64,000 bases of DNA, taken from NCBI GenBank assembly GCA_029256105.1, contig JAQSYO010000014.1:24794-88793 (forward strand), in the 5' to 3' direction. The stretch is from Herbinix sp. Lineage in GTDB: Bacteria; Bacillota; Clostridia; Lachnospirales; Lachnospiraceae. Below are positions 26,323-34,514 of this stretch, piece by piece. Position 1 is the stretch's first letter, and every line of letters begins with the position of its first letter. Both the position numbers and the translations under genes were made by a program. The notes under the pieces were generated by a model. It saw only the letters and a list, made by a program, of their open reading frames with translations. It did not search any database and was not told the DNA's origin.

Positions 26323-26516
26323 GGCTGTCCCCAGAGGACTTGGGTACGCAGGGTCGATGTTTTTCGGTACCTCTACATCTGGCCAAAATTGTGCGCATCA
26401 GATATGACATTGAATAACGTAATGTCAATCTGCTTCGTACAATTTTGGTCAGATGTAACGGTAGCGAAAAACAGTTTCGACCCTACATACCCAAGCCCTC
26501 TGGGGACAGCCTTTTT
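26323..26516. repeat. Long imperfect palindrome A (giant hairpin, probable terminator)
   Basis: GGCTGTCCCCAGAGG (26323) pairs with CCTCTGGGGACAGCC (ends 26511), followed by TTTTT. Interior arms continue to match with asymmetric bulges: TTGGGT/ACCCAA, AGGGTCGA/TTCGACCCT, TTTTCG/CGAAAA, TACATCTG/CAGATGTA, CAAAATTGT/ACAATTTTG and TGACATT/AATGTCA around a short loop. It has the same architecture as elements B-E but unrelated core sequence. Confidence 0.85.
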
Positions 26517-26529
26517 ACGTTTTGTTTAA

Positions 26530-26790
26530 TGATAAACTAATATAAAAACGCATAAAAACGTTATAAAAAGTGTGATAAAAAAATGTGATAAAAAACAGAA
26601 AAAGAACGTTATAGAAAAAGCGTAGAAAAACATTATAAAATATTACTATAAAAAATGTTATAGAAAAAGTAAAAAAAGTGGTGGAAAAGGTTGTAGAAAA
26701 AGTTTAAAAAAAGTTCTAGAAAAAGTATAGAAAAGTTATAGAAAGAGTATAGAAAAGTTGTAGAAAAATATAGAAAAAAAGTTTTCAAAA
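26530..26790. repeat. Degenerate A-rich tandem repeat (gttatagaaaaa type)
   Basis: About 260 bp of imperfect GTTATAGAAAAA / GTATAGAAAA units, period roughly 12-17 bp, between palindrome A and the yczE-like gene. Purine-rich on the plus strand and non-coding. Confidence 0.78.
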
Positions 26791-26832
26791 TATATAAGAT
26801 TACGTTAACAAACCGTATGGTAAGGAGAAATA

Positions 26833-27459
26833 ATGAATAAGAAGATAAAAAGAATAGTAATGGCTTTGTTTGGAGTTGGTGTGGGAGGTATTAGTGTTGG
26901 GATTTTTAATACGGTGTTGCTAGGTGCAGATCCTTTCACGGTATTTGTAACAGGTATTGGTAATTTGTTCGGTTTAGGATATGGTAGTGTCTATGCAGCA
27001 GTAACAGGAGTATTTTTAGTGGTTGTCTTTCTATTGGACCGACATTATATCGGCATAGCTACCATTTTTAATTTGTTTGGTATAGGTTATATTGCAGAAA
27101 TATCAACGAAGCTGATAGCCCAATATTATCAAGAAGGTCATCTATGGTTGCGGGTGACGATGCTGTTATTTGCGCTAGTACTATTGTGCTTTGGAGCATC
27201 GCTATATTTCACAGCTAATCTTGGTGTTTCAGCATATGATGCAGTTGCTTTGATGTTATCAAAGAAGACTCCTATTTCCTTTCGACTTTGTAGAATTGGA
27301 ACCGATTTGATTTGTGTTACAATTGGGTTTGCATTTCATGCTACCATCGGTGTGGGCACCGTACTTACAGCATTTTTCATGGGACCGGTCATTCAATGGT
27401 TTGTCGACCATGTTGCGAAACCGATCTTAGACGGAAAAAGACAGTGGTGCAAGAATTGA
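26833..27459 (+). CDS. YczE/YitT-like multi-spanning membrane protein
   Basis: 208 aa, five or six hydrophobic segments. GVGGISVGIFNTVLLGADPFTVFVTGI and ANLGVSAYDAVALMLSKKTPISFRLCRIGTDLICVTIGF show the two repeated halves typical of the YczE family (COG2364). Function unknown; some relatives sit beside regulators or biosynthetic genes. TAAGGAGAAATA precedes the ATG. The gene is isolated: A-rich repeats lie upstream and palindrome B lies 69 bp downstream, probably as its terminator. Confidence 0.82.
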   Translation: MNKKIKRIVMALFGVGVGGISVGIFNTVLLGADPFTVFVTGIGNLFGLGYGSVYAAVTGVFLVVVFLLDRHYIGIATIFNLFGIGYIAEISTKLIAQYYQEGHLWLRVTMLLFALVLLCFGASLYFTANLGVSAYDAVALMLSKKTPISFRLCRIGTDLICVTIGFAFHATIGVGTVLTAFFMGPVIQWFVDHVAKPILDGKRQWCKN

Positions 27460-27527
27460 CGCAGGAATAGGTACATATTACATTTGATAAAATATTAAAT
27501 AATGTATTGGGATATACGGGGTGTGCA

Positions 27528-27813
27528 CGAAAAAACGGAAGGTTGCAGGCAGTAGGGGGCAACAAAACATGAGTCGGCAATCTATTGTACTAAGCATGGC
27601 GGTGATAGGCTTTTCAATGAGATGGAAATTATATAATTTTACGGGGCGGTGCATATGGACATCCATGTCCATTGCACCTAAATCCGCCATCCGTGGCGGA
27701 TTTTCCCTAGGTATTCTATCATTGAAAAGCCTATCACCTCCATGCTAAGTACAAGGACGATTTTGACTAAATGTTTTGTTGCCCCCTACCACCAGCAACC
27801 TTCCGTTTTTTCG
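27528..27813. repeat. Long imperfect palindrome B (two-hairpin core family)
   Basis: 286 bp. Outer arms CGAAAAAACGGAAGGTTGC / GCAACCTTCCGTTTTTTCG, then GTAGGGGGCAACAAAACA / TGTTTTGTTGCCCCCTAC. Inner modules GCAATCTATTGTACTAAG (27577-27594) and a module containing AAATCGTCC on the other arm. Another stem follows (GGTGATAGGCTTTTCAATGA and complement). The core has two small hairpins: ATGGACATCCATGTCCAT (H1, 27648-27678) and TCCGCCATCCGTGGCGGA (H2, 27679-27703). Orientation as D, inverted relative to C and E. No ORF of substance. Confidence 0.88.
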
Positions 27814-27920
27814 GGATAGTAGTTTCATTTTAAATTATAGTGATTTATTAAAGGGATTTCTTCTTTTGATTTCTACATTTAAATATCTTCCAAATATAAC
27901 GTATATTTAAAATCTGTTTA

Positions 27921-28200
27921 ATTATTACGAAAAAAATATAAGTTGGGTTCCAGTAGAGACTGTTTATAGCTTATAAAAAGTATATGTTAAAATCATAATC
28001 GAACCTAGTTATTATCCCGAAAAATTATAAGTAGGGTTCCAATTGAGAATGGCTGGTAGCGTGTAAAGGTATATGTAAAAATATAATTGTACTTAGCTAT
28101 TATTCCGTAAAACTATAAATAGGGTTCCGACTGACAATGGCAAGTAGCGTGTAAAGGTATATGTCAAAATTATAATTGTACTTGTACTTGTACTTAGTTA
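27921..28200. repeat. Three degenerate tandem copies of a palindrome arm
   Basis: Units at about 27921-28010, 28011-28098 and 28099-28200 each read ATTATtnCGaaAAActATAA, tagGGTTCC, GTATATGT.AAAAT.ATAATT and end ...TACTTAG. The fourth repetition is the left arm of element C itself. The third unit has an internal TTGTAC triplication. It looks like serial partial duplication of the element's left arm. Confidence 0.75.
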
Positions 28201-28223
28201 TTATTTCGTAATACTATAAATAG

Positions 28224-28499
28224 GGCTCCGGCAGGGAGTGGTAGGTGGGTTGGGAAAGTATATGTCAAAATCGTAATTGTACTTAGTCTTGAGACGTCGA
28301 AAATAAAAATGCTCATAACCTAAAGGTAAATCCGCCACGGATGGCGGATTTAGGTGTAATGGACACGGATGTCCATTTACACCGACCTGTAAAGTCCCAA
28401 TAAACTTCATCCCATTTATATTTCCGTCGCCTCAAGACTTAGTACAATCGATTGCAGCCATCCACTTTCCCAACCCACCTACCACTCCCTGCCGGAGCC
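28224..28499. repeat. Long imperfect palindrome C (two-hairpin core family)
   Basis: 276 bp. Outer arms GGCTCCGGCAGGGAGTGGTA and complement, then GGTGGGTTGGGAAAGT / ACTTTCCCAACCCACC. Inner modules TCAAAATCGTAATTGTACTT (left) and AGTACAATCGATTGCAG (right). Core H2 28327-28352 (TCCGCCACGGATGGCGGA) and H1 28353-28383 (ATGGACACGGATGTCCAT). It ends 19 bp from the asnB stop, so it is read as the 3' end of the asnB transcript. Confidence 0.88.
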
Positions 28500-28518
28500 T
28501 GTTCACAGCCTAATTAAT

Positions 28519-30369
28519 TCACACCAATTCAATCTTATATTTCTCCAACCAATAATTAACCTGCAACAGATAAGCAATCAACTGTGGCCCCGCCATCAGC
28601 TGTCCATACCAGGGTTTTCCGTAATCGGAGGGGGAGGAGAGGAAGAGTTTTACCTTCTTTTCGTCAATTAAAGGTCGAATCGGGGCGTTCGAGTCGGATA
28701 GAATATCCAAAAGTCGGTTACCCAGCAATTTCTCATAATCCGGGTGATAAGTCTTTGGATAAGGACTTTTCCTACGATATAAGATTTCATCCGGAATCAG
28801 ACCTTTGCCTGCATCTCGGAGTAATCCCTTTACTACACCATTCGGACATTTCATATCCCAAGGAACATTCCAGATGTATTCTACAATCCGATGATCTGCA
28901 AAAGGTACGCGTGCCTCCAAACCAGAATACATACTACAGCGGTCCATACGATCCAATAAGGTGACCATAAACCATTTGATATTAAGATATGCGATCTCCC
29001 TGCGGCGTGCTTCCGTCTTTCCTTCACCTGCTAGGCGCGGAGTCTCGGCGATAGATTTCTCATAAGCCGACTGAACATAACCATCGAAATCGACGGAGGA
29101 AAGCAGATCATCCGATAATAAGAGCTTTCTAGTATCCATATTCTTGGACCAAGGAAAGGTATCGAGTGCCATGATTTCCGGATTATGAAACCAGGGGTAA
29201 CCACCGAATATTTCATCCGCACACTCACCGGTAAGAGCAACCTTCGTTTTGGCAGATACCTTTTTACAAAAGTATAACAAGGAGGATTCCACATCTGCCA
29301 TATTTGGAAGATCTCTTGCATCCACTGCATTATATAGATTATCAGCCAAATCAAGATTATCACAATCCAGATAAGTGTGTTTGCTACCAACATGCTTCAC
29401 CATAATATCGGCATATGGACGGTCCTGAGAAGGTTGAAAGGAATTGGATTTAAAATGTTTTGCATTATCAACAAAATCAAAGGAATAAGTTTCAATTTGT
29501 TTTCCGAGTTTCCCGAGTTCCTTTGCACAAATGGCAGTAACAAGACTACTATCTAGACCACCGGAAAGAAAGGTACAGATCGGGATATCGGAAATCATTT
29601 GACGTTTGACTGCATCATATAATAGGAAGGAAGTCTTTTCGACCGTAGTTTCATAGGTATCCTCGTGAGGCGCACTAACTAAGCTCCAATAGGGTATTTC
29701 CTTGAGACCGTTCCCATTAAAGAGAACAATATTACCTGCAAGAACTTCATAAATATCTTTGAAAACACCAAGACCATAGGATTTTGCCGGACCAAGGCCG
29801 AATATCTCACTAAGACCACGGGAATCGATCTGGGGTTTTACATCCGGGTATTCGAAGATGCCTTTTATTTCCGAGGCAAAGATTATAGTATTATCCTTTA
29901 CGGTATAAAATAAAGGCTTGACGCCTAATCTGTCCCGAACCAGACATAAGGATTTGTTGTTATCATCCCAGATAGCAAAGGAAAAGATACCGTTCATTTC
30001 CTTGATAAACTCTATTCCAAAAGCCATATAACCGATTAGGATTACCTCAGTATCGCTGTGAGATTTAAACAAATAGCCCATTCGAATCAAATTATCCCTT
30101 AACTCTGATGTATTATAAAGCTCTCCATTATAAACGATAGTGTAAGAAGTGCCTAATTTCTCCCGGGTCATAGGTTGGTGGCCACGACTTAAATCGATAA
30201 TTGAGAGTCTGGTATGTGCCAGGCCGATTTGCGGAACTAAAAATTCATCTTCTTCATCCGGTCCCCGATGCCTTAGCGCCTTTTTCATTCCACCCAATAC
30301 CTTATGCCATCTGTCAGCATCTCTTGTATAATCAGCCTTTATATTACAAAATCCGGCTATTCCGCACAT
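28519..30369 (-). CDS. asnB: Glutamine-hydrolysing asparagine synthetase
   Basis: 616 aa from ATG 30369, which puts Cys2 (MCGIAGF) as the amidotransferase nucleophile and has AAGGAGG 5 nt away; the longer in-frame start is rejected. N-terminal class II glutaminase (RHRGPDE, SHSDTEV) and C-terminal synthetase with the PP-loop FLSGGLDSSLV, plus GECADEIFGGY. Converts aspartate, glutamine and ATP to asparagine. An AspRS2-type indirect Asn-tRNA route is also encoded in this window. Palindrome C lies immediately downstream. Confidence 0.95.
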   Translation of the reverse strand: MCGIAGFCNIKADYTRDADRWHKVLGGMKKALRHRGPDEEDEFLVPQIGLAHTRLSIIDLSRGHQPMTREKLGTSYTIVYNGELYNTSELRDNLIRMGYLFKSHSDTEVILIGYMAFGIEFIKEMNGIFSFAIWDDNNKSLCLVRDRLGVKPLFYTVKDNTIIFASEIKGIFEYPDVKPQIDSRGLSEIFGLGPAKSYGLGVFKDIYEVLAGNIVLFNGNGLKEIPYWSLVSAPHEDTYETTVEKTSFLLYDAVKRQMISDIPICTFLSGGLDSSLVTAICAKELGKLGKQIETYSFDFVDNAKHFKSNSFQPSQDRPYADIMVKHVGSKHTYLDCDNLDLADNLYNAVDARDLPNMADVESSLLYFCKKVSAKTKVALTGECADEIFGGYPWFHNPEIMALDTFPWSKNMDTRKLLLSDDLLSSVDFDGYVQSAYEKSIAETPRLAGEGKTEARRREIAYLNIKWFMVTLLDRMDRCSMYSGLEARVPFADHRIVEYIWNVPWDMKCPNGVVKGLLRDAGKGLIPDEILYRRKSPYPKTYHPDYEKLLGNRLLDILSDSNAPIRPLIDEKKVKLFLSSPSDYGKPWYGQLMAGPQLIAYLLQVNYWLEKYKIELV

Positions 30370-30512
30370 AATGCCTCCTTCTACGTTTAGCACGTATGAT
30401 ATGTTGCTTGAAATATCCCTTCGTATATAAACTAATTGTTAATGTGATTCCTCTAAATTTGCTGCAAGAATCTATTTATATGAATTCCTTTCTTATAAAA
30501 TTATATTAATAA

Positions 30513-30631
30513 AGGTAGCTTTCAATCCCAAGATTATCACAAAATCAATTATCCTACCTACAGTATGAGGGGAGAAGCTAAAGTAAGGATTATAGATTTT
30601 GTGAAAATGTTAGGGAATTGAAAGCTCCCTT
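30513..30631 (-). terminator. Long hairpin terminator of the spoVF unit
   Basis: AGCTTTCAAT / ATTGAAAGCT at the base, then GATTATCACAAAATC / GATTTTGTGAaaAT and ATTATCCT / AGGATTAT. It is about 119 bp long, with a T-rich tail on the minus strand. It lies between the spoVFB stop and asnB. Confidence 0.7.
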
Positions 30632-30677
30632 GCTTTCGAATTTAGTGATAAAGTTTCTGAATCTACCTATATAATAT

Positions 30678-31265
30678 CTATTTTGGTGCAAGAACGATCG
30701 GTTGGATTTGTCTTCCCTCTAAAGCTTCTTCTAACGTTGGTAAGATTAAATCAAAATGGGCAACCATGGAATTTGGTTTGCCCTTATAATTATCCTGGCC
30801 GAAGGGAACAAAATACACATTCTTAGCATTGATCAACATTCCAATGTTTTTTAGATTATTACTAAGGGCATCATTGGTTGATATCGCGATAACAACCGGT
30901 TTCTGATTCCGAAGCTGGCCTTTTGCAGCCATTAGAACTGGAGAATCGATAATTGCATTCGCCATCTTAGCAAGGGTATTGCCAGTACAGGGAGTGATAA
31001 TTACGATGTCTAGCAGGTTGTTTGGCCCTAATTTTTCAGCCTCTACAATTGTTGTAATAGGAGCTTTTCCGGTGATGGCTTTCGCCTTTTGAAGAAAGTC
31101 CTCTGCTTTACCAAATCTGGAGTCTGTTACTTGTGCTCGGTCAGAAAAGATTGTATATACGTTGGCATTTTCCTGTACCAACCGTTCTATCTGTAAGAAA
31201 ACGGCATCGAAGGTACAATAGGAACCAGTGAGGGCTACACCCACATTTTTTCCGCTAAGGGTCAT
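30678..31265 (-). CDS. spoVFB: Dipicolinate synthase subunit B
   Basis: 195 aa flavoprotein-like fold: VGVALTGSYCTF near the N terminus, IITPCTGNTLAKMANAI and KPVVIAISTNDALSNN. With subunit A it makes dipicolinic acid from dihydroxy-tetrahydrodipicolinate in the mother cell, giving spores their Ca-DPA. The start ATG abuts the TAA of spoVFA with no gap (TAAATG), so the two are coupled. Presence of the pair identifies the organism as a spore-former; many Clostridium sensu stricto use EtfA instead. Confidence 0.94.
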   Translation of the reverse strand: MTLSGKNVGVALTGSYCTFDAVFLQIERLVQENANVYTIFSDRAQVTDSRFGKAEDFLQKAKAITGKAPITTIVEAEKLGPNNLLDIVIITPCTGNTLAKMANAIIDSPVLMAAKGQLRNQKPVVIAISTNDALSNNLKNIGMLINAKNVYFVPFGQDNYKGKPNSMVAHFDLILPTLEEALEGRQIQPIVLAPK

Positions 31266-32141
31266 TTAATCACTTCTTTCTTTAATTAACGCGTTGATTT
31301 CGGATACCAATATGTCAGCAGAAGTGCGTGGTGCTACTTTACCGGGGAGACCAAGACATAATTTGGCGTTTATTTTGTGTTTTTTTGCATATGCAAAATC
31401 CACTCCGCCCGGTGCGGAAGCAATATCGATTATGGTAACGTTCTTATCAACAAGCTCTAGACAATCCTGATCAAGAATCAGGAAAGGAATTGTATTAAAT
31501 ATAAATTGGTAAGAAGGTAGAATACATTTGATGTTTGGTAAATGAATGGTTTGGTGACCGGCAGCTTCTGCCTCGGCTAGTGCTACCAAAGACCTTGCTG
31601 CAACAGTGACAACACAGTCCATGGCTTTTAATTTCCTAGCCAATACCTTTGCGCAACGTCCGTAACCTAAAACTAAACAATTACTGCCGTGAAGATTTCG
31701 GTCACTTCCGGCGATTGCCTCCATTATAGTGCCCTCTGCAGTAGCAATGGCGTTAAGAACTGTAATTTTTTCATCCTCCATAAGATCATAGCAACGAATA
31801 TTCCTAGAGGCACATAGCTCAGTAATCGGGGCAGGTATCGCACCACCAAAAAGGGTATGATCTTGCGTTAATAGATAAGCGACATGTGCTATCGTAAGGT
31901 CGGAGGAGGTATTGTTTGAAGTTATGGATATCAAATCCCTTGACATTGGGATTGGACCAATGAGTACTTTACATTTGTCGAATAATTCATTCAGTGTAGT
32001 TTGCGGACTGCAATTTTCATGATTGACAGGCTCGGCAATGCTGTAGGTAGCTACACGGTACCCCTTCGCTAGGAAAGAGGCTGCCATATATACTTGGCGG
32101 AGATCGCCGCCAAAGATACCGATATCAAAATGAGAGAACAT
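31266..32141 (-). CDS. spoVFA: Dipicolinate synthase subunit A
   Basis: 291 aa from ATG 32141, with AAAGGAG 7 nt away; an in-frame ATG 8 codons upstream is less good. N-terminal domain IGIFGGDLRQVYMAASFLAKGY is diagnostic of DpaA. The C-terminal NAD(P)-binding domain has CLVLGYGRCAKVLARKLKAM, the Rossmann GxGxxG variant. It is the partner of subunit B in dipicolinate synthesis during sporulation. It is probably mother-cell specific (sigma-K), but no promoter was confidently read. Confidence 0.94.
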   Translation of the reverse strand: MFSHFDIGIFGGDLRQVYMAASFLAKGYRVATYSIAEPVNHENCSPQTTLNELFDKCKVLIGPIPMSRDLISITSNNTSSDLTIAHVAYLLTQDHTLFGGAIPAPITELCASRNIRCYDLMEDEKITVLNAIATAEGTIMEAIAGSDRNLHGSNCLVLGYGRCAKVLARKLKAMDCVVTVAARSLVALAEAEAAGHQTIHLPNIKCILPSYQFIFNTIPFLILDQDCLELVDKNVTIIDIASAPGGVDFAYAKKHKINAKLCLGLPGKVAPRTSADILVSEINALIKERSD

Positions 32142-32355
32142 ATTCTTCACTCCTTTATGCCACATTATATGATATTTTATGTAATTTGTGACCGAGGGAC
32201 AAAGAAGGAAGGAAAAAGCCTCCCCTGTCAGGTATTTGGAATATTTCAGGATTGATTAATACTTGAAATGAGCAGGAATTTGATTGAAAATGAAGAATTG
32301 AGGAAAAATTTCAACATAAATTTTATATTTTGTCCATACTTAATAAGTTACTATC

Positions 32356-32396
32356 TTGACTAATCTAAAGTTTTGTATTATTATGATAATTATCAT
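32356..32396 (+). promoter_or_regulatory. opp promoter with overlapping palindromic operator candidate
   Basis: -35 TTGACT (32356-32361), 17-bp spacer, -10 TATTAT (32379-32384). Overlapping and following the -10 is the perfect palindrome TATGATAATTATCATA (32381-32396), well placed for a repressor. It resembles Fur-family half sites (GATAAT), but the regulator is not known. Confidence 0.72.
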
Positions 32397-32405
32397 ATAT
32401 ATACT

Positions 32406-32436
32406 AAGGAAGTGTATAACAATATACTTCCTTTTT
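32406..32436 (+). terminator. Leader terminator (attenuator) before oppA
   Basis: AAGGAAGTGTATA / TATACTTCCTT stem-loop plus TTTTT lies between the promoter and the oppA ribosome site. It is about 10-15 nt into the predicted transcript, so most transcripts would stop unless readthrough occurs. Confidence 0.65.
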
Positions 32437-32464
32437 ATGTATCCTAAAGGAGGAGAAATAATTT

Positions 32465-34132
32465 ATGAAGTTTAAAAAATTACTTGCCGTAACGCTAGTT
32501 TTAGCAATGACAGTATCTATGTTTACTGGTTGCGGTACAAAGAAAGACACAGAAAATGGAACTGGAACAGATACTCAGGCAGCTGACGACAGAAGTGCAT
32601 ATCCTGGTACAGCAGAGGCTAATTCAATTACGGTAAACATCGCTTCAGAACCACCGGAAATGTGTTCTATAACAACAACTGATACTACATCATTTTCCGT
32701 ATTACGCCACGTAGTGGAAAACCTTGTTACTTTGGATGCAAATGACAAAGTACAACCAGGTGTTGCAAAAGATTGGACTGTAAGTGATGATGGTTTAGTT
32801 TATACCTTTAACCTACGTGACAATATGAAGTGGTCAAATGGAGAACCTGTTACAGCAAAGGATTTCGTTTTTGCTTGGACTTCACTTCTTACACCTGAGT
32901 TTGCTGCAGATTATGCATACTTTGGTTATATCTTTAAGAATGGTCTTGCATATAACAATGGTGAAGTTGGTGCAGATCAACTTGGCTTTAAAGCAGAATC
33001 TGATTATAAGCTTGTAGTTACCCTTGAGAACCCTACCTCTTATTTCCTTGATACCTTAGCATTTGGTGTATTTGCACCGGTTAATGAGAAGGCTTACAAT
33101 GAATTTGGTACTGCTTATGGTACTGATGCTGATAAGATGGCATACAATGGCGCATTCAAGATGACTTCTTGGGAACATGAGAACAAAATCGTTCTTGAGA
33201 AAAATGCTGATTATTATGACGCAGCAAATATTAACCTTGATAAAATTAACATGGTAATGATTAACGATACAAACGCAGCATTGAACTCTTTCAAAGCTGG
33301 TGAAGTTGATGTTATTGGTGTAAACGGTGAACAAGCTGAATTAATGAAGAGCGAAAAATTCCCTGTATATACCTATGATGATGGTGCAACTTTCTACTTA
33401 GAATTCAATACAACAGATCCTATGCTTCAAAACAATAATCTTCGTTTAGCACTTACCTATGCAATTGATAAGCAAGCATTCGTTGATAGCATCGTAAAGA
33501 ACAGCTCAAAAGCTGCAGTATCCTTTACTGCTCCTGCAATCAATGGTCAAACAAAGAAATTTAATGAAGAAGTTGGTGCATTAATTCCTACCGTTGACCT
33601 TGCTAAGGCTAAAGAATACTATGATAAAGCAAAAGCAGAACTTGGTGTAGATACAATTTCTATTACTATGATTTGTGATGATAGTGATACAGCAGTTAAA
33701 AATGCAGCATTTGTTCAAGAACAATTAAAGACAGCTCTTGGTGTTGATATCCAAGTAGAGTCCATGCCTTTCAAGAGCAGACTTGAGAGAATGTCCAATA
33801 AAGACTTCTCCTTAGTATTTGCTGGTTGGGGTCCTGATTACAATGATCCGATGACTTTCCTTGATATGTTTGAAACTGGCAACGGTAACAACCATACAAG
33901 CTATTCCAGCCCTGCTTATGATGAATTATTAGGCAAGGTTCGTAAAGAATTAGATCCTAAAGCACGTTTTGGTTACTTAATGGATCTTGAAAAAATGTTA
34001 ATGACTGATATGCCGATCGGTCCTATCTACTGGAGATCCAGAGATTACATCCTAAGTGGTAAAATTGCTTCAGGTGTAATCAGAACTGCATTCCAGGATA
34101 TGAACTATAAATACGTAAAATTAGCGAAATAA
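32465..34132 (+). CDS. oppA: Oligopeptide ABC transporter substrate-binding lipoprotein
   Basis: 555 aa. Lipoprotein signal MKFKKLLAVTLVLAMTVSMF then TGC lipobox (Cys near residue 23), Gly/Thr-rich linker, then an SBP_bac_5 fold: VNIASEPPEMCSIT, VVENLVTLDANDKVQPGVAKDWTVSDDGLVYTFNLRDNMKWSNGEPVTAKDF. It binds peptides outside the membrane for OppBCDF. AGGAGG precedes the ATG. It is separated from oppB by 382 bp containing a terminator, so oppA is likely made in excess over the permease. Confidence 0.95.
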   Translation: MKFKKLLAVTLVLAMTVSMFTGCGTKKDTENGTGTDTQAADDRSAYPGTAEANSITVNIASEPPEMCSITTTDTTSFSVLRHVVENLVTLDANDKVQPGVAKDWTVSDDGLVYTFNLRDNMKWSNGEPVTAKDFVFAWTSLLTPEFAADYAYFGYIFKNGLAYNNGEVGADQLGFKAESDYKLVVTLENPTSYFLDTLAFGVFAPVNEKAYNEFGTAYGTDADKMAYNGAFKMTSWEHENKIVLEKNADYYDAANINLDKINMVMINDTNAALNSFKAGEVDVIGVNGEQAELMKSEKFPVYTYDDGATFYLEFNTTDPMLQNNNLRLALTYAIDKQAFVDSIVKNSSKAAVSFTAPAINGQTKKFNEEVGALIPTVDLAKAKEYYDKAKAELGVDTISITMICDDSDTAVKNAAFVQEQLKTALGVDIQVESMPFKSRLERMSNKDFSLVFAGWGPDYNDPMTFLDMFETGNGNNHTSYSSPAYDELLGKVRKELDPKARFGYLMDLEKMLMTDMPIGPIYWRSRDYILSGKIASGVIRTAFQDMNYKYVKLAK

Positions 34133-34176
34133 TAAATCACTCTTAGTGATTAAATATTTTACGGTATTATATGAGG

Positions 34177-34213
34177 TGGTGCGGGCTATATTCTAACCCG
34201 CACTTCCCTTTTG
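34177..34213 (+). terminator. Partial terminator between oppA and oppB
   Basis: GTGCGGG / CCCGCAC stem with an 11-nt loop, followed by TTCCCTTTTG. It probably attenuates readthrough from oppA into the permease genes. Confidence 0.7.
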
Positions 34214-34333
34214 TAAAAATCTATTCCCCAATAATTCCCTAACGAAAAAAAACGAAAAAAAGCACGACATTTGTGTTATTATATAGTATAATAGAACGGT
34301 ACTTTGTGAATGGACGTAAAATCGGTCTATGAT

Positions 34334-34446
34334 AGAATTGCCATCCTATATTACTTTTTGATGAATACTACTGTTAAATACTTTATTGATTTAAACTATT
34401 ACATCAATAAGTAGGTGAAAGAAAAGCAATATAGGATCACAATTCT
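34334..34446 (+). promoter_or_regulatory. Long hairpin in the oppB leader
   Basis: AGAATTG..ATCCTATATT.CTTTT pairs with AAAAG.AATATAGGAT..CAATTCT across 113 bp, with inner ATTGAT / ATCAAT. It lies 70-180 bp before oppB; function unknown. Confidence 0.6.
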
Positions 34447-34514
34447 CACGGATTCTAGAGGTTTTACTTGTTCCTCATAATAAAAAATTTTATGAAAAGA
34501 AAGGAGGACTGCAT

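Noticed and set aside
27521..28410. Short ORFs inside palindromes B and C (for example 27521-27748, 28201-28410)
   Set aside because: They arise from the repeat sequence itself, lack ribosome sites, and shift frame between copies.
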